Assembly (NCBI RefSeq): GCF_022458985.1
Contig: NC_061771.1
Coordinates: 14,485,001-14,549,000 of the forward strand
Direction: 5' to 3'
DNA from: Mugil cephalus
Lineage: Eukaryota > Chordata > Actinopteri > Mugiliformes > Mugilidae
DNA: 64,000 nt
Below the pieces are notes generated by a model. It did not search any database, was not told the origin of the DNA, and saw only the letters and a program-made list of their open reading frames with translations. Position numbers and translations under genes: made by a program. This document shows positions 12,901 through 24,380 of this stretch, piece after piece. Positions within the stretch are counted from its first letter, which is position 1. Each line of letters begins with the position of its first letter.

Positions 12901-13480
12901 TTTCCTTTGCTTCTTTTTCTTCCTTTTCTTTCCGTTCCTTCTCTTTCTTTCTGTAATGAGGATTAATACATTTGAGGATACCGAGCATGAAACATTATTT
13001 CACAACAACAATCGCTAAAAAGGCTTTGATATAAACTAATTACTCTTTTTTCTCCTTCTTCTCTTTTTTTTCGCTTTTTCTTTTTCTCTCTGCAAAAAGA
13101 TTGCCACAATTAACAGGCTTAGGACTAACTAAAAAAAGAAAAATAAATGATAAAAAATTTTTAAAAATAAAATAAAAGAACCTAATTTAAACCGGCTTCA
13201 CTTATCTCTTTGTGACTCCACATTGTACTTACTCTTCCTCGCTGTTATTGCTGTTATTCATGTTGCCGAGATGATGCGGATGTAATTGAGGTGCACTTCT
13301 GCAACAGGCACAACACACCGGGTTAATTAAACTCTTGTTACTTTATGTACCGTGAGTCCTCTCATTGAATTACTCTGTTGCTTACGGTTCGTCCTCACTG
13401 AGCTCGTCACTGTCTGTGGCGAGTTGCCCTGCACTGTGAGGTGGCACGGTGAGGAGGGGGAGGGCGGTAGAAGTGGCCAT
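9978..13480 (-). CDS. cnga1: Cyclic nucleotide-gated channel alpha subunit (CNGA1 type)
   Basis: Seven coding exons on the minus strand: 13386-13480, 13233-13298, 12819-12950, 12631-12735, 12170-12276, 10991-11601 and 9978-10907. They join in frame to about 681 aa, close to mammalian CNGA1. The order is a short acidic N-terminus, a Lys/Glu-rich stretch, S1 starting [18 protein letters not shown]2-S6, the pore [11 protein letters not shown], then the C-linker and the cyclic-nucleotide-binding domain ([44 protein letters not shown]). A coiled-coil-like segment and a Glu/Lys-rich tail end the protein. The pore glutamate and the arginine of the binding pocket are present. In vertebrates this plasma-membrane cGMP-gated cation channel of rod outer segments carries the light response with a CNGB subunit. 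The start at 13480 is chosen because it opens the frame in the first exon with a good donor. The donor after 10991 (GTCATT) is weak. The Lys/Glu-rich N-terminus favours CNGA1 over CNGA3. Confidence 0.92.
11815..11905. repeat. Interspersed repeat scrap in a cnga1 intron
   Basis: The text around CTTTGGACGGTGGGAGGAAA and AACCCACGCTGATT matches a very common fish repeat, seen in the other orientation at 41288-41395. Only about 90 bp remain. It lies in the intron between the S2-S3 exon and the large channel exon. Confidence 0.6.
12358..12380. repeat. (CTG)n trinucleotide repeat
   Basis: About seven to eight CTG units lie in a cnga1 intron, just upstream (in gene sense) of the exon at 12170-12276. 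Confidence 0.95.
13044..13089 (-). other. Exon-like Lys/Glu block inside cnga1, out of frame length
   Basis: This A/G-rich block has an acceptor-like TTTTGCAG before it and a GT (GTAATT) after it. It would code for more Lys/Glu. Its length, 46 nt, is not a multiple of three. The exons at 13233-13298 and 12819-12950 join in frame only if it is skipped. It may be a decaying or alternatively spliced exon. Confidence 0.35.
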
Positions 13481-15692
13481 GGCAGCGGATCTGCAAAAAT
13501 AAATCAAGGGTGGAGATTTAGAATAGATTTGAGGTTCCACTAAAGGGTCCTATTGTGAATTTGTGGGATAATGCTGCACAATAGATGGGTAAAATGAACC
13601 CTCAAATATACAACTAGAGCTGAAAGGGACACTGTTTAAATAAATGTTTGCAGGTTTGAGTCAGTTTTGAATCAAATTATATCACAAAACTGTATTTTCT
13701 TTATATATATTTTCTGTTTTAAATTAACTGCTGATGAAACCATCGTCTTAGTGTCAGTCTTCATAGGCCAAATATAATCACTGCCTTTTGTCCTTCAGTC
13801 ATGTGGGTGTTTAGACGTTTAAGACGAACATTTTGCACAGCGGATAAAATATCAAGCACATGAAATACAAAATACAAAACCCCTTTAGATGTATTCGCCG
13901 TCCCAGCATATAAGACTGTTAAGTAGCTCAAAACAGAAACATGCACTTCCCCGATGGTGCTTCATTAGCAGAAAACAAAGCAGTTCACTACTTGATATGA
14001 CTATATTGATTTTACTCTAATAAAGCATTTAAAGTCATTCTTTAGTGCTCGGGTGAATTCGTAGATACTAAATTATTACCAATGTTGCATGGCAACAAGC
14101 ACAAAATAACAACAGAGTTTGTACGTTCATTATTCCAGCTGCCCTGTCATCTGCACACATATTACCTGAACATGTAACACTCTCCTAACGCTCACATTTT
14201 AAATAATTGGAATCGTTCGCGTGGCACGTCCAGCTGTATAGAAAGTAATTGAAATAAGCAAATGTGATTGAAATTCTAGTTGTTGCATTGCTGCATATTA
14301 GCAGGTGAAACAAATCAGCTGAGGTATTATTATTATTATTATTATTATTATGAAACAAGCAAAAAGTGCCGCAAACACAACATGCTCTAGTGATGTGATG
14401 ACGAATCAATGATAGTTTTGCGTGACTAGCCTTACCTTTTCCTTTTTCTCTCTAATGCAAGTCCATTTCATTTAATCCACATGTTTTTTTTTTGCCGACC
14501 TCCACTCACAGATATGTCTATCAATCACTGAATGGAAAAAAAATTAAAAAATCTAAGTGTAACTAGGCAACTGACACCTGTGAACATGGAGTCTAACTAA
14601 CTGTGTCAAAGAGTCTCGGTGACCCTGACAGGGATTTGTGGATTAGATTCGGCTGAGAAGAGGAGAGGCAAAGTCACTTGTCCTCCTTGTTTGTATGGTC
14701 AAGTGGGACACAATCAAGTAAAGTCTGGACAACTCTCACAGCTCTTATTAGTACACATCCTCATCTACGAAAACCACTTTTGTGTTGATGCTTTTATTTG
14801 TCTGCTACAGAATATAATTTTCCTGACCGGCTGCGGAACAGCAGAGGATTTAGTCACACTCTCCTGCACAGTCAGCACTCTCAGCCATATCCTGCTCTGA
14901 TCCTATTAGACCATACCCAGTAGAGCAGATTTCAGATCTGGTGGATCTGGTTCCCTTTAAATGAGAGTGGAATTAAAGCTGAACCTCTATCAGTGTTGAG
15001 CGGTGCGTCCAGATCCCACTCCCTTGAGCGCACTGTAGACATCCTGTGGTTCAGTGGCTCTCCCTGTTGGCTGATGTGGTATCTCCAGTTTTCCGGCTAC
15101 AAATTTCACCTCTTGTATTTGAACTGGATGAAGCGACTGGGAGCTAATGGCAACTGAATTTAACATTGAATAGTTTGGGAACAAATGTACTCGAATAGAA
15201 TGGAGCCACGGTTAACGTTATTAGAGACACGTGTTTTAATGTCTCCTGTGAGAAACCATACCATTTTAATGTTGTACACAAGAAAATGTGAATTTTGTGC
15301 ACAAGCTGTACAATAAGGACATTTGATATTTTAATAGTCTACACCAAGAAAATGCAACAAAACGAGGAAACACAGAGGCAGAGTCTTTATCCCTCAACCA
15401 CTTGTAGACAGTTGATGACTAGTTAATCACAACTCAAGTCCAGAATTGTAAAATGAAAGGCAGGAAAAAAAATAATCAAAATAACACGTTCTGCATTGAA
15501 AACATTCTGTTTCATATTACATGTTACAGTATTGCAATTTTGATCACATTTTTTTATTTTATTTTATTCATTTTTGCCCCTAAGTCTCTATTACTCGACT
15601 ACAACTACATCACTCGTGGCCGTTTCCAGCTCCAGCTCCTGGTCTAACTGCTTAATAGAGGCTCTCTCGGGCTGGCAGTAGGAGGAAGATCA
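13481..15692. other. Upstream region of cnga1 and spacer to the SCPP cluster
   Basis: No coding sequence is supported. An (ATT)n tract lies at 14325-14351. 5' untranslated exons and the promoter of cnga1 should lie here, but I could not place them. The 3' untranslated part of the next gene probably falls in the last few hundred bases. Confidence 0.5.
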
Positions 15693-17578
15693 CTACGGTG
15701 CAGCGGGAATTGCTGGGTCAAGCTCAGCAGCAGCTGGGACTGCACCGGGATCAGCAGCGGCACCGGCGTCGACAGCAGCCGGGACGTCAGCAACAGCGGG
15801 GACGTCGACTGCAGCGGGGACGACCGCATCGACGGGCGCTGCTGGGTCAACGTCGACGGGGGCTACGTCAACAGGAGGCACATCCACGGAGACGGCAGCG
15901 TCGACCGGCGCAGCGGCATCCACCGGCGCAGCCTCTACGGGGACGTCAACCACAGCCGGGTCAGCAGCTGCAGGCTCCGCTGCGGGGTCCGCTGCGGGGT
16001 CCGCCGGTGCTTCCTCGACCACGGCCGCCTCAGCCTCCTCGGCCTCCTCTACCTCATCAGAGTTCAGGGGGGCGGCACCGGCGGACGCTGCAGCTTTGGG
16101 AGCAGGGTTCCCATCCTGCGTCAGAGAAGCGCAATAAAATCATAGCTGAGCTGATATGTAAATAATGAGGCTAATGGAGTCTGAATCTAATTAGGCAGCA
16201 GCACTACGAGGGTCCAGATGTTGGGCACGTTGGCTTGCTGTCATGTGGTAACTGGGTTAGAGACCTTATTAGAATAATTAGTAACACTCTGAAGGCAAAA
16301 TGTTTGCATGCGAAAAATTTCTGTTGGTTGAAAATAAAATGATCAACACAACAAGTGATGCCTTGGCTGTGTTTTTATCGCACATCCTGACTGAATTGTT
16401 TTGGGGAGATAAACACGCAGCAGGTCTTTTTTTTTTTTTTTTTTTAAGTCAGAGCTCCCAGCTGAAATCCAGTGCTGGAGACGACCACTGTTTCACTGCA
16501 ACTTTCCCAGAGCCCCATGTGTTCCCAACTAACTCAGCTTAAATACAACAGGGGAGTGTGTGCCGTTAATGTGGCAAAAATCACAGCAACATACTGTTTG
16601 CTCTTTAGATGTCGCAACATCAGTGTAATTTTTAACTTATATTTTGCTCCAATATGTCTTCAACCAGCTTTGATTTGGTAATCAAATGAAAATGTTTGTT
16701 TACCTCTGCCTCTTCTTCTGAGCCGTCTCCCACAGGGGCAGGAGCCGCGACATCTGCTTGATGGGCTGGTGCAGCAACCACCTGCATTGTAAAAAAGAAA
16801 GAGAAAAGAATATATCAAACATGTTGTGACCGATTAGGTTATGGTTCTGTGTGTCTCTTCTTCACCTGTTGTGTATATTTACGACTGCAGCCGCAACTGG
16901 TCAGCCTGAACATATCTATGTATAACACATGAGCTACAATAACCAGCTTTGTTGTTTTCATTTACATTTAAAACTAAATTCATGCCAGAATCTAAGAAGA
17001 ATAAACTTACAGGAGCATCAGCAGCAGGAAGGAAGGGGTTTCCAACTACTCCCTGAAAAAATGCAGACTCATGATTACAACTGATGCCTGTTAATCTGAG
17101 CGTATGGGGAGGTGAGTGTTATCTCTGTGCTTAGGTGAAACATCAGTGAACCCCTACTACCTGCTGCTGGTACAGCCTGTATAACTCCATCCACCTCAGG
17201 GCCTCATTAGCATGTGCTGCAACCTGCTAAATAAATACCAGACATCCCCAGGCATGAGCTGCGATTAAGCCAATTATCCCCGCTGTCAGACACCTATCAT
17301 ACTGAGCAACTGATGACAAGACGGAAAAAAAAAAAAGGACAAGCCACTGCAAACAGGTCATAAACTTCACAGAAAAGGGGGGAAAAAAACACTCCCTTAC
17401 CTCATTACTTTCACTGTCTGGAGCCTAGAGTTTAAGAAAGGGAAGTGAGCAACAGGTTTAGAACAACAGTGTTTAAAACGGGATCAGAGGGCACAATGAC
17501 AAAACACGGGAGGCAAAAACTTACAGGGGCAGCGAAGGCAGCGGCCAGCAGGCACATCAAGAACACAAAGGTCTTCAT
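15693..17578 (-). CDS. Acidic SCPP-family secreted protein (gene 1)
   Basis: Five coding exons, all phase 0: 17525-17578, 17401-17424, 17011-17052, 16704-16781 and 15693-16115, giving about 206 aa. Exon 1 is a whole signal peptide, MKTFVFLMCLLAAAFAAP. The next exon, APDSESNE, and the motif GSEEEAE offer SxE sites of the kind phosphorylated by Fam20C. The last exon (140 aa) is low-complexity, rich in Ala, Pro, Val and Asp, with repeated VDxAPVD-like units, and ends PAIPAAP. Signal peptide on one exon, phase-0 exons and acidic SxE content are the SCPP signature. Known acidic SCPPs bind calcium phosphate in bone and teeth. Teleost scpp1 is a candidate identity, but I cannot confirm it. A 5' untranslated exon ends with the donor at 17761-17762. 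Confidence 0.85.
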
Positions 17579-17845
17579 CGTAACTGATTCTACAAGAAAC
17601 AATGAGATAATAAACAACAAAGATGTTTCTTTCCTTTTTTTTTTTTGATGAAAAAGTTTTTTTTTTTTTAAACTATAAGAACATTGTAAAATGCCATGCT
17701 ATGTCTTTAACAGTGTAGAGTTGCGTCCTATTAAAAAAAAAAAAAAAAAAAATCCGTCTCACCAATTTTCCCTGGCGCAGAGAAAACATGAACGTGAGTC
17801 TCCTCGGAGATGAAATTCGGTCTACTTCATGTCTCCCGTGGACGG

Positions 17846-17853
17846 TATTTATA
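17846..17853 (-). promoter_or_regulatory. TATA box of SCPP gene 1
   Basis: The minus strand reads TATAAATA about 25 bp upstream of the likely start of the 5' untranslated exon (from about 17825 down to 17763, followed by GTGAGA). Confidence 0.7.
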
Positions 17854-20800
17854 CGTACTGGTATATCCTCAAATAGCCAATCACACCCAGTAAAATGAGC
17901 AGAGCTATGTGTTTGAAGAAATCCTTACATGTCAAAACTGAAAAAAGGAGGTATGTAGGGTTGAGGCCCCTGTTATAGTTAATTACATGCTGTGCAAGAA
18001 TGCTTAGCGCACATGCCCATCTTTATTGCCCTAAAACCAAAGTCGGAAAAGAACAAGGCGACTTGCAGCCGCCACAAGCATGTAATGATATGACAGAGAG
18101 GCTCTGCTGAGTTTGACTTATATTAAAAAGGTTGTGGGCAAAGTGAATACTAAGCAGCGAAAGATGCTACTCAGTGATTATGAATCTTAAAATACTGCAG
18201 GGCCTTATTAGATCAGCGGGAAAGTCATCAGACCACAAGGCAAACACTGCAGTGTTACACTTTAGTACATGAAAGTCACACATAGACTGGTGGAAAGTAC
18301 GTTTTCTGTTACATGTACGTTTTAATGTTACACAAGACGACAAGGCTAATTAAAGCAGATTTCTGTAGCAAACTTTGTCTTTTCTTGTCTGTGGTCTCAT
18401 GAACCCCTAACATGTTTTGTTTCTTTGTTCGTGGCCTGACCCCAATGTTGGAAACCACTACCAGGTCTGGGAGCCCATCAGCTATTGTCAGATGATGCGT
18501 CTGGAGGGAAACTGGGGCCTCCTGGTGTGACTTCGCGAGTCATTGTTTGCAACTGGGAGATTTCAAACTCAGGAAACAGTTTATGTTATACTTAAATTTA
18601 TGGAAGAAACTGACGGAGGAACTAGGCAATGGCCAAGCATGAGCTAGTTTAAGCGGTACAAACACAAGATTTTCACCAGGTACAGGGAACAAGACCAGAA
18701 TATGTCTAGAGAGACATGTTTATGAGGACAGGTTTCTAATAGTTTCATGCAGTGCGGATGTCAAGGTCCAACACAGCAGTTAGCAAAAACGAAATATGTC
18801 TTTCTTTATTATTTTATTCATTATTATTAGCCAATCTTTGATTTTTATGTTGTTGTTAAAGTCCATATCATGTCACTTACAAGGCTTTACCAAGCCTAGT
18901 AGCCTAAACCTGCATGCATGCACAACCAGAATAATGTGTTTTCCCCATTAATTTTGTTTTAAGTTATTAATTTAAGTTACAGTTTGCAAATTTAATATTA
19001 AAAGACTAAAAAGGGATATTTTTTGTCTATGCCATCACCATGGCCTGTGGTGGGGGGGGGCATCGATGACTGCTAGTGGCGGCACAGCCCTCAAATGCCC
19101 CACCATAGTGTCGACATTGAACTGAAGACCACTCAAATGTGATTGAGCAGTACTACTCAGACTACAAATAGAAAGCAGAAAACTTCCTGTTTCTTATCTA
19201 CATATTCTGCACATTCACATACAGATATCTGTTCATAGAAATACTACACAACTAAACTGTAATTAAAACTAGTCCCACTTTAACCAGATCATAAAACAAC
19301 AAAATGTTATTTAAAGACATGTATTATGAGTCTAAGAGCAATCTAATGTCTTATGTTTTTTCTTTGCTTCAACAAAACGTCCGGTACATGTTAATGATTT
19401 TTAATGTTGTTAATTAAATAAGAATGCGGTAATTTCCAATGACCCATCTGAAGTAATTACAGAAATTTGCAGTAGGTAGGTGTGTGGGAGAAACACAGAC
19501 ACACACGCTAATGTAAAGTTTCTCTCATGTGGTGTCTGAGCTTTCACTGTGTGTCATGTGTTTGTTTTAGGCGCCGTGGTCGTTTATCACAGTGATTTGG
19601 AGCATTGAAGGTTTCTTGTGTTCGTCTTTTCAGGTTCCAAATCAGATAATGAAGGACTCGCGTCTGGAAAAAGGCGTCTCGGACGATCTCGCCCCGTGTC
19701 TGCTGAGATGGTGAGTTTCACTCAAACTAGATAATAATCTCTTTCTTAATTAGTCCTTCACAACTATACGGTTGCTATCACAATTCTATATTTTGGTAAA
19801 CAGTTGACAGTAAGAAGGTTAATGATTCTGTTTAAAATGTGCTTTGTTTTCAAGTTAGCAAGTTTACTAGTAAACCAGTCAGATTTCTCCACTCATTCAC
19901 GTTAACACATGAGGATCTGCTCATCAAAGTCAGATGACTGTCTGTCTGTCTGCCTGTCCTTTATATATACTGCTTTTGCAGCCTTTTTTATTTTTTATTT
20001 TACTTTTTTTTGCTTTTTCATGTTTTTTTCCATGTGTCCATTTAGTGCCTCTGTCTTAATAATTAATCATCATCTTCCTATCTGTGTTAAAGCCACTTTA
20101 TTTGATTGTTTGCTTTAACCATCCAGACATGTAGAAGCTACTTCTAGTCCTCAATTACTTTATATGTATTATTTATTTATTTTTATTTTTTAATTTTTTT
20201 GGGTGTGTGACCCTATCACATTAGCACCATACAATACGAAGGCCATTGTAACACTTCAAAAGAAGCCTTTTAACGTTGCTTTCAACATCTCCTCTCCTCT
20301 TGTTTATAGAGGATATGAAAGTATATGATCTCAAGGAAACTTGTGAAGGAGAGACAGTCATAGCGTGAGAGGATGGCGCCTGAGTATCATGAAGTGTCTT
20401 TTGAAGAGAGATAAGTGTTAAGTTCTGTTGTGACAGGCTTTTGTCCCCGGGGGAGCAAGGATCATTCCCATTATTTTTCTAAGACAGTTACATTTCTCTC
20501 TAGGGAAACTTACTTAACCACTGTGGTAATTTATGTTCACTGGGTGATTTACTGTAGCGCATATTTTGTGCCTGCACTGTATATAATAGGTTCAGAGATT
20601 AGTGTAGGCTGATATGACAATGTTTCTGTCTTTGTGTCTCTTATTTTCCTTCTTTGGCTCCTCACATTCCCCTTTCTGCCCTGCGGTGTTCCACAAGGGT
20701 CAACCAGAGGTCCTCTTCTGTTTATACAGAAAATTATTTATAAATTGAAGTTGTTAGTATTTCTTACTGTTATGCTGATCTTACTCAGCCACTAAAAAAC

Positions 20801-21391
20801 CCACCATGATGAAAACCAAACTTCTTCTGTTTTTTTTTGTATTAAACATCCAGGGCTTTACAAGTTTTATTATCAAATCTTTTTATTCATTTATTTTTTT
20901 GTGGGATTTATGGTTTGTTTGATTTATTAAATATTGTGTCCAAACCCTATGTTTTATAGCTCCATATGAGCATAAAGAGAAGATTAGACCGAATGAAGTG
21001 AAGATATTAAAGGCCACCATATAAACATGTTATAATATATATCACAACTCCTTGAATTGACAATAAGGACAACAATATATTGCTTCAATATATTTTATTT
21101 AAAAGTAAACAGCATTTAAGGAAAAGTTAGAATTAATTAATTGTTAAGATTCACAAGTACTATGACAAGTGTGATAAACAAGTGTTTATTAATCTATGAA
21201 GATGATCAAGGGAAGCAAACACCTCTTCAGAAATATCTCTTCATTCTATGCAGACGACACTGTCATACTGTAGTTAACTAGTTCTTATCTCATAATTAGA
21301 AAGTGGTTATTATATGAAAATATCTGGATCTTATTTCAACTTAAGGAAGCACTTCTGGAAACAAACATTTCTTCCATTGTGGGTATCATCT
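17854..21391. other. Intergenic spacer between SCPP genes 1 and 2
   Basis: AT-rich with many poly-T/A runs. Around 18405-18470 the text (GGTCTCATGAACCCC ... TTGGAAACCACTA) resembles a hAT MITE end, but no partner end was found. One orphan exon-like block on the plus strand (19634-19710) is listed separately. Otherwise no gene is seen. Confidence 0.5.
19634..19710 (+). other. Orphan exon-like block on the plus strand
   Basis: It is preceded by GTCTTTTCAG and followed by GTGAGTTTC. It is 77 nt long, GC- and CpG-richer than its surroundings, and one frame is open and basic (SGKRRLGRSRPVSAEM). I found no partner exons nearby. It could be an exon of a gene spanning this spacer, a non-coding RNA exon, or chance. 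Confidence 0.3.
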
Positions 21392-22912
21392 TCATTCCTT
21401 TGCTGGCACCTGCAAAGCCAAAATTTAAAATGTTTAAACTCACAGTTCTGACAGGGCCCATTTAAAAAAAAAAAAATCAAAAAAAAAAAAAAACACATTC
21501 ATTTAGAGCATATTGTTACCTGGCTTGCTTGTGTGGGTTGGTCCTGCAGAACTGGCAGCACGGGAATCTGGGACGGTAGAGCGTTGGCACCAAATGATGG
21601 AATCTGCAATAAAGAAAAAAAAGGAAAAAAAAAGAAGAATTACACAGACTTTATGGGAAAACAGAGGATAAACACTCAACTAAATGAATTAATGAACACT
21701 ATGGGGTGAGTATGTTTCTATTTCTTTCTCTCACATTCAGGGTTTGCTGGGGAATATTTTGAGGAGGATAATCAAAGGGGAGAACCTGTGAAAAAGAAAA
21801 ACAGTTTTTTTACAAAGAAACAAAAATACATGATGAAAATGCACAATGAATATTCTCTTACGTCTGGCACTGGGCCATTTGTCATGGGGGGGATGTTTGG
21901 CACTATCTGAAACAAAAGTAAATACCCTTATTTAGTCATGTACAGTGTTTTCTCACTCATTATATTTTCACATTTCTATAAACTAAATGATAGTTTATAG
22001 TGTGTTTACCGTTTGCCTGGAGAAGTCAAAGGGATAGTACTGCAAACGTAAAAGCACAAGAAGGATATTTATTATATGAAACACACCCCTGTAAGCAGTC
22101 GATGAGCTGCTTCCAGTCCCATTATTGTTTGTGATTTGAGAGACACTTACGACTTCCACACTCTGTCTGCCTGGTGGCTGAGGGATGGAGTACTTGATGA
22201 AACCATAAGATGACGGAAAGGGCTGTAAAAAGACAGGAGGAGGAAATGGGATATAAACAGCTTTATTTTATTTATTTATTTTATTTTACACATAGAAATC
22301 TGTGCAATGCGTGCTACCTGTGAGGGGTTGGATCCACCTACACCACCAATAATTCTATGGGGATAAATCTTTAGAAAAACAAAAATAAATATGGGTATTA
22401 TAAGCGTAGTTTATAACCACAGTGAGAGAAGCATTTAATAATAAAATCACTTCGAAGAAACCATGGGTTTAAAAATAAAACATACTAGTTCCACACTGTA
22501 AGCACCAGGAGCTCCAGGTTGAGTGAACCCAGCTGTGAAGGGATTTCGCGCCTGAATGAATGTAAAATTATGGAAAGCATCATCAGACGGTGAACTGAAT
22601 GCAGCAATATTTCTGCGAAATCGGATATAATTTTTGCATAGAATATCAGAGGAATAATAGAAGCAGCTAAATGGGACACAGGATGGAGTTTTACCTGTGA
22701 GGATGGTGCCTGTTGCCTGGAACCTGTGAAATGAGGCAAGTACTGAAACTAAATTCAGAAGCAAAAGAAAAGGGTTAGAGCAAATGAAAGTAAACATTAG
22801 AAATTTAAATAAAATAAAGGTCCCTGCTGTGTAAATGTGTCTGTTATTAAACACTCACTGGTGCACCATAAGCTGTGCTAGCCAAACAGAGGCACAGGAT
22901 GGCCAGTCTCAT
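21392..22912 (-). CDS. SCPP-family secreted protein (gene 2)
   Basis: Ten coding exons, all phase 0: 22859-22912, 22695-22748, 22486-22551, 22318-22368, 22151-22222, 22010-22039, 21862-21906, 21735-21785, 21520-21603 and 21392-21409. They give about 174 aa. Exon 1 is the signal peptide MRLAILCLCLASTAYGAP. The mature protein is rich in Pro, Gln, Tyr and Phe, with FQYLPHFTGSRQQ, GFIKYSIPQPPGRQSVEV, then YYPFDFSRQ, and ends in the mini-exon VPAKE. This is a P/Q-rich SCPP of the kind secreted in tooth and skin-derived hard tissue of fish. The GFIK/YYPF exon pair has a clear homologue in gene 3, so the two arose by duplication. A 5' untranslated exon ends at 23041 (donor GTGAGT). I would compare it with scpp7/scpp9-type genes but assign no name. 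Confidence 0.86.
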
Positions 22913-23125
22913 TTTTGTCCTGCAGACAATAAAAAAAAAAAAAAAAAAGAAATTCCAAACTCAATGAAAACCCCAAGTCAAACTCACCTTGAATGAATAT
23001 TTTCTTTTAGAAAAGCATTAATGAAACTTATATAACTCACCTTCTGTGATTTAAAAAAAGTTATGAAAACGGGGTACCAGATGATTCCAGCAGATTGTTT
23101 CGTACCTTCCACAGAGTACCTTTGA

Positions 23126-23133
23126 CTTTTATG
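23126..23133 (-). promoter_or_regulatory. TATA-like box of SCPP gene 2
   Basis: The minus strand reads CATAAAAG at a sensible distance upstream of the 5' untranslated exon that ends at 23041. Confidence 0.5.
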
Positions 23134-23376
23134 GGATGCCCGCTCACCTGACAGCCAATCAACGTCGATTGAGGAGGGAGTGATGTAATCCAATGAGTGG
23201 TTACAGTCCAAGTGTCTAGTCCTCAGCTTTACTAAATGACTACTGGTCAAATCCACTTTCTGTGTAATAGCAGACTGTGTTTGATTACACTGTCTAGAGC
23301 AGAGCACACCATCAACAGTTTACAACAGCAGCATGTAGCACAAATATCTGAAACTACAGAAGTATATCTACATAAA

Positions 23377-23529
23377 CTGATTAGGCATAACATTATGACC
23401 ACCTCCCTGTCAAAGTAACATCCGCATGAATGCCAGGTCCAAAAGTTCCTCAGCAGGACATTGTATTGTCACAATGTGGTCGACTTTATTCACTTCTGTC
23501 AGTGGTCATAATGTTGTGGCTGGTCCGTG
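23377..23529 (-). mobile_element. Tc1/mariner family I, short internal-deletion copy
   Basis: It begins CTGATTAGGCATAACATTAT and ends with the inverted form TCATAATGTTGTGGCTGGT. About 150 bp, no coding potential. It lies just upstream of SCPP gene 2. Confidence 0.75.
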
Positions 23530-24380
23530 GATATATATTAACATGTAGAATCTTCTCCAGCCATCCATTCATTGTTTCCAAATCATGAAAACAGCCGAAT
23601 AAAATTGACTGTAAATAAAACTAAACTGCATCTAAAGTATGCATAAATTATACAATCAATCCTTCATATTAATTTAACTTTATTTTAACATTATTTATAT
23701 GTGATGTCATGTCAGGTCTGTCTATAAAGTGTAGTCACAACTACTTGCAGAGAATTAGTCAAGATGTGAAATACTTCGCATGGATGTGTGATTAACTACA
23801 AAATGTTAAATGGGATTCAGGGATTTTTAAAAAGCAAAGAACCAGAGGAGAACAGTGAATCATTGACTTCTTTTCATTTATTATGAAGCACAGAAACAGC
23901 AAGTCAGATGAGGAAACACATTATTGCATGCAGTTGATGAGGACACACCATGCAGCAGCTTAACACTGAGGTTTTTTTAAAAATAAAAAAAAGACAGAAA
24001 ACAATCACATTTTGCTGTATAGAATCATCTGATTTATTTTAATTTTGTAATCAAAATAACAAAAAAAAAAAAAAGAGAGTGCCATATCATCCTGAAAAGG
24101 CACAGCACCAAATTTGTCATAGCTTAGAAAACAGCATTATTTGACTGGTCATTTTTCACTGGGGTTTGGCTGCTGGTCTTACACCACCGGTCACCTACAA
24201 ACAAAAGAGAAGCAAATGAAAAACCTTCAAGAGACTCGGTCACCGAAGAAATAATGATCTTCAGATGTTTTCATGAATGAGTTTGACCTCAGCGAAGCCT
24301 GAATTCTGCAGGAATGTGGTGTACGCTGTGTATATGTGTACCTTTTTGTGCACAAATGTGCGCACATCGAGCTGACTCGT
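23530..24380. other. Spacer with probable 3' untranslated sequence of gene 3
   Basis: No ORF of note. The part nearest 24380 is likely transcribed as 3' untranslated sequence of the minus-strand gene 3. The rest shows nothing recognisable. Confidence 0.4.

Noticed and set aside
12751-12966. Ser/Phe/Pro-rich plus-strand ORFs
   Set aside because: They are antisense to the Lys/Glu-rich exon of cnga1.
15698-16165. 155-codon Arg/Gln-rich ORF on the plus strand
   Set aside because: It is the antisense shadow of the GC-rich last exon of SCPP gene 1.
22447-22854. 135-codon minus-strand ORF
   Set aside because: It reads through introns and exons of SCPP gene 2. The spliced model explains the region better.
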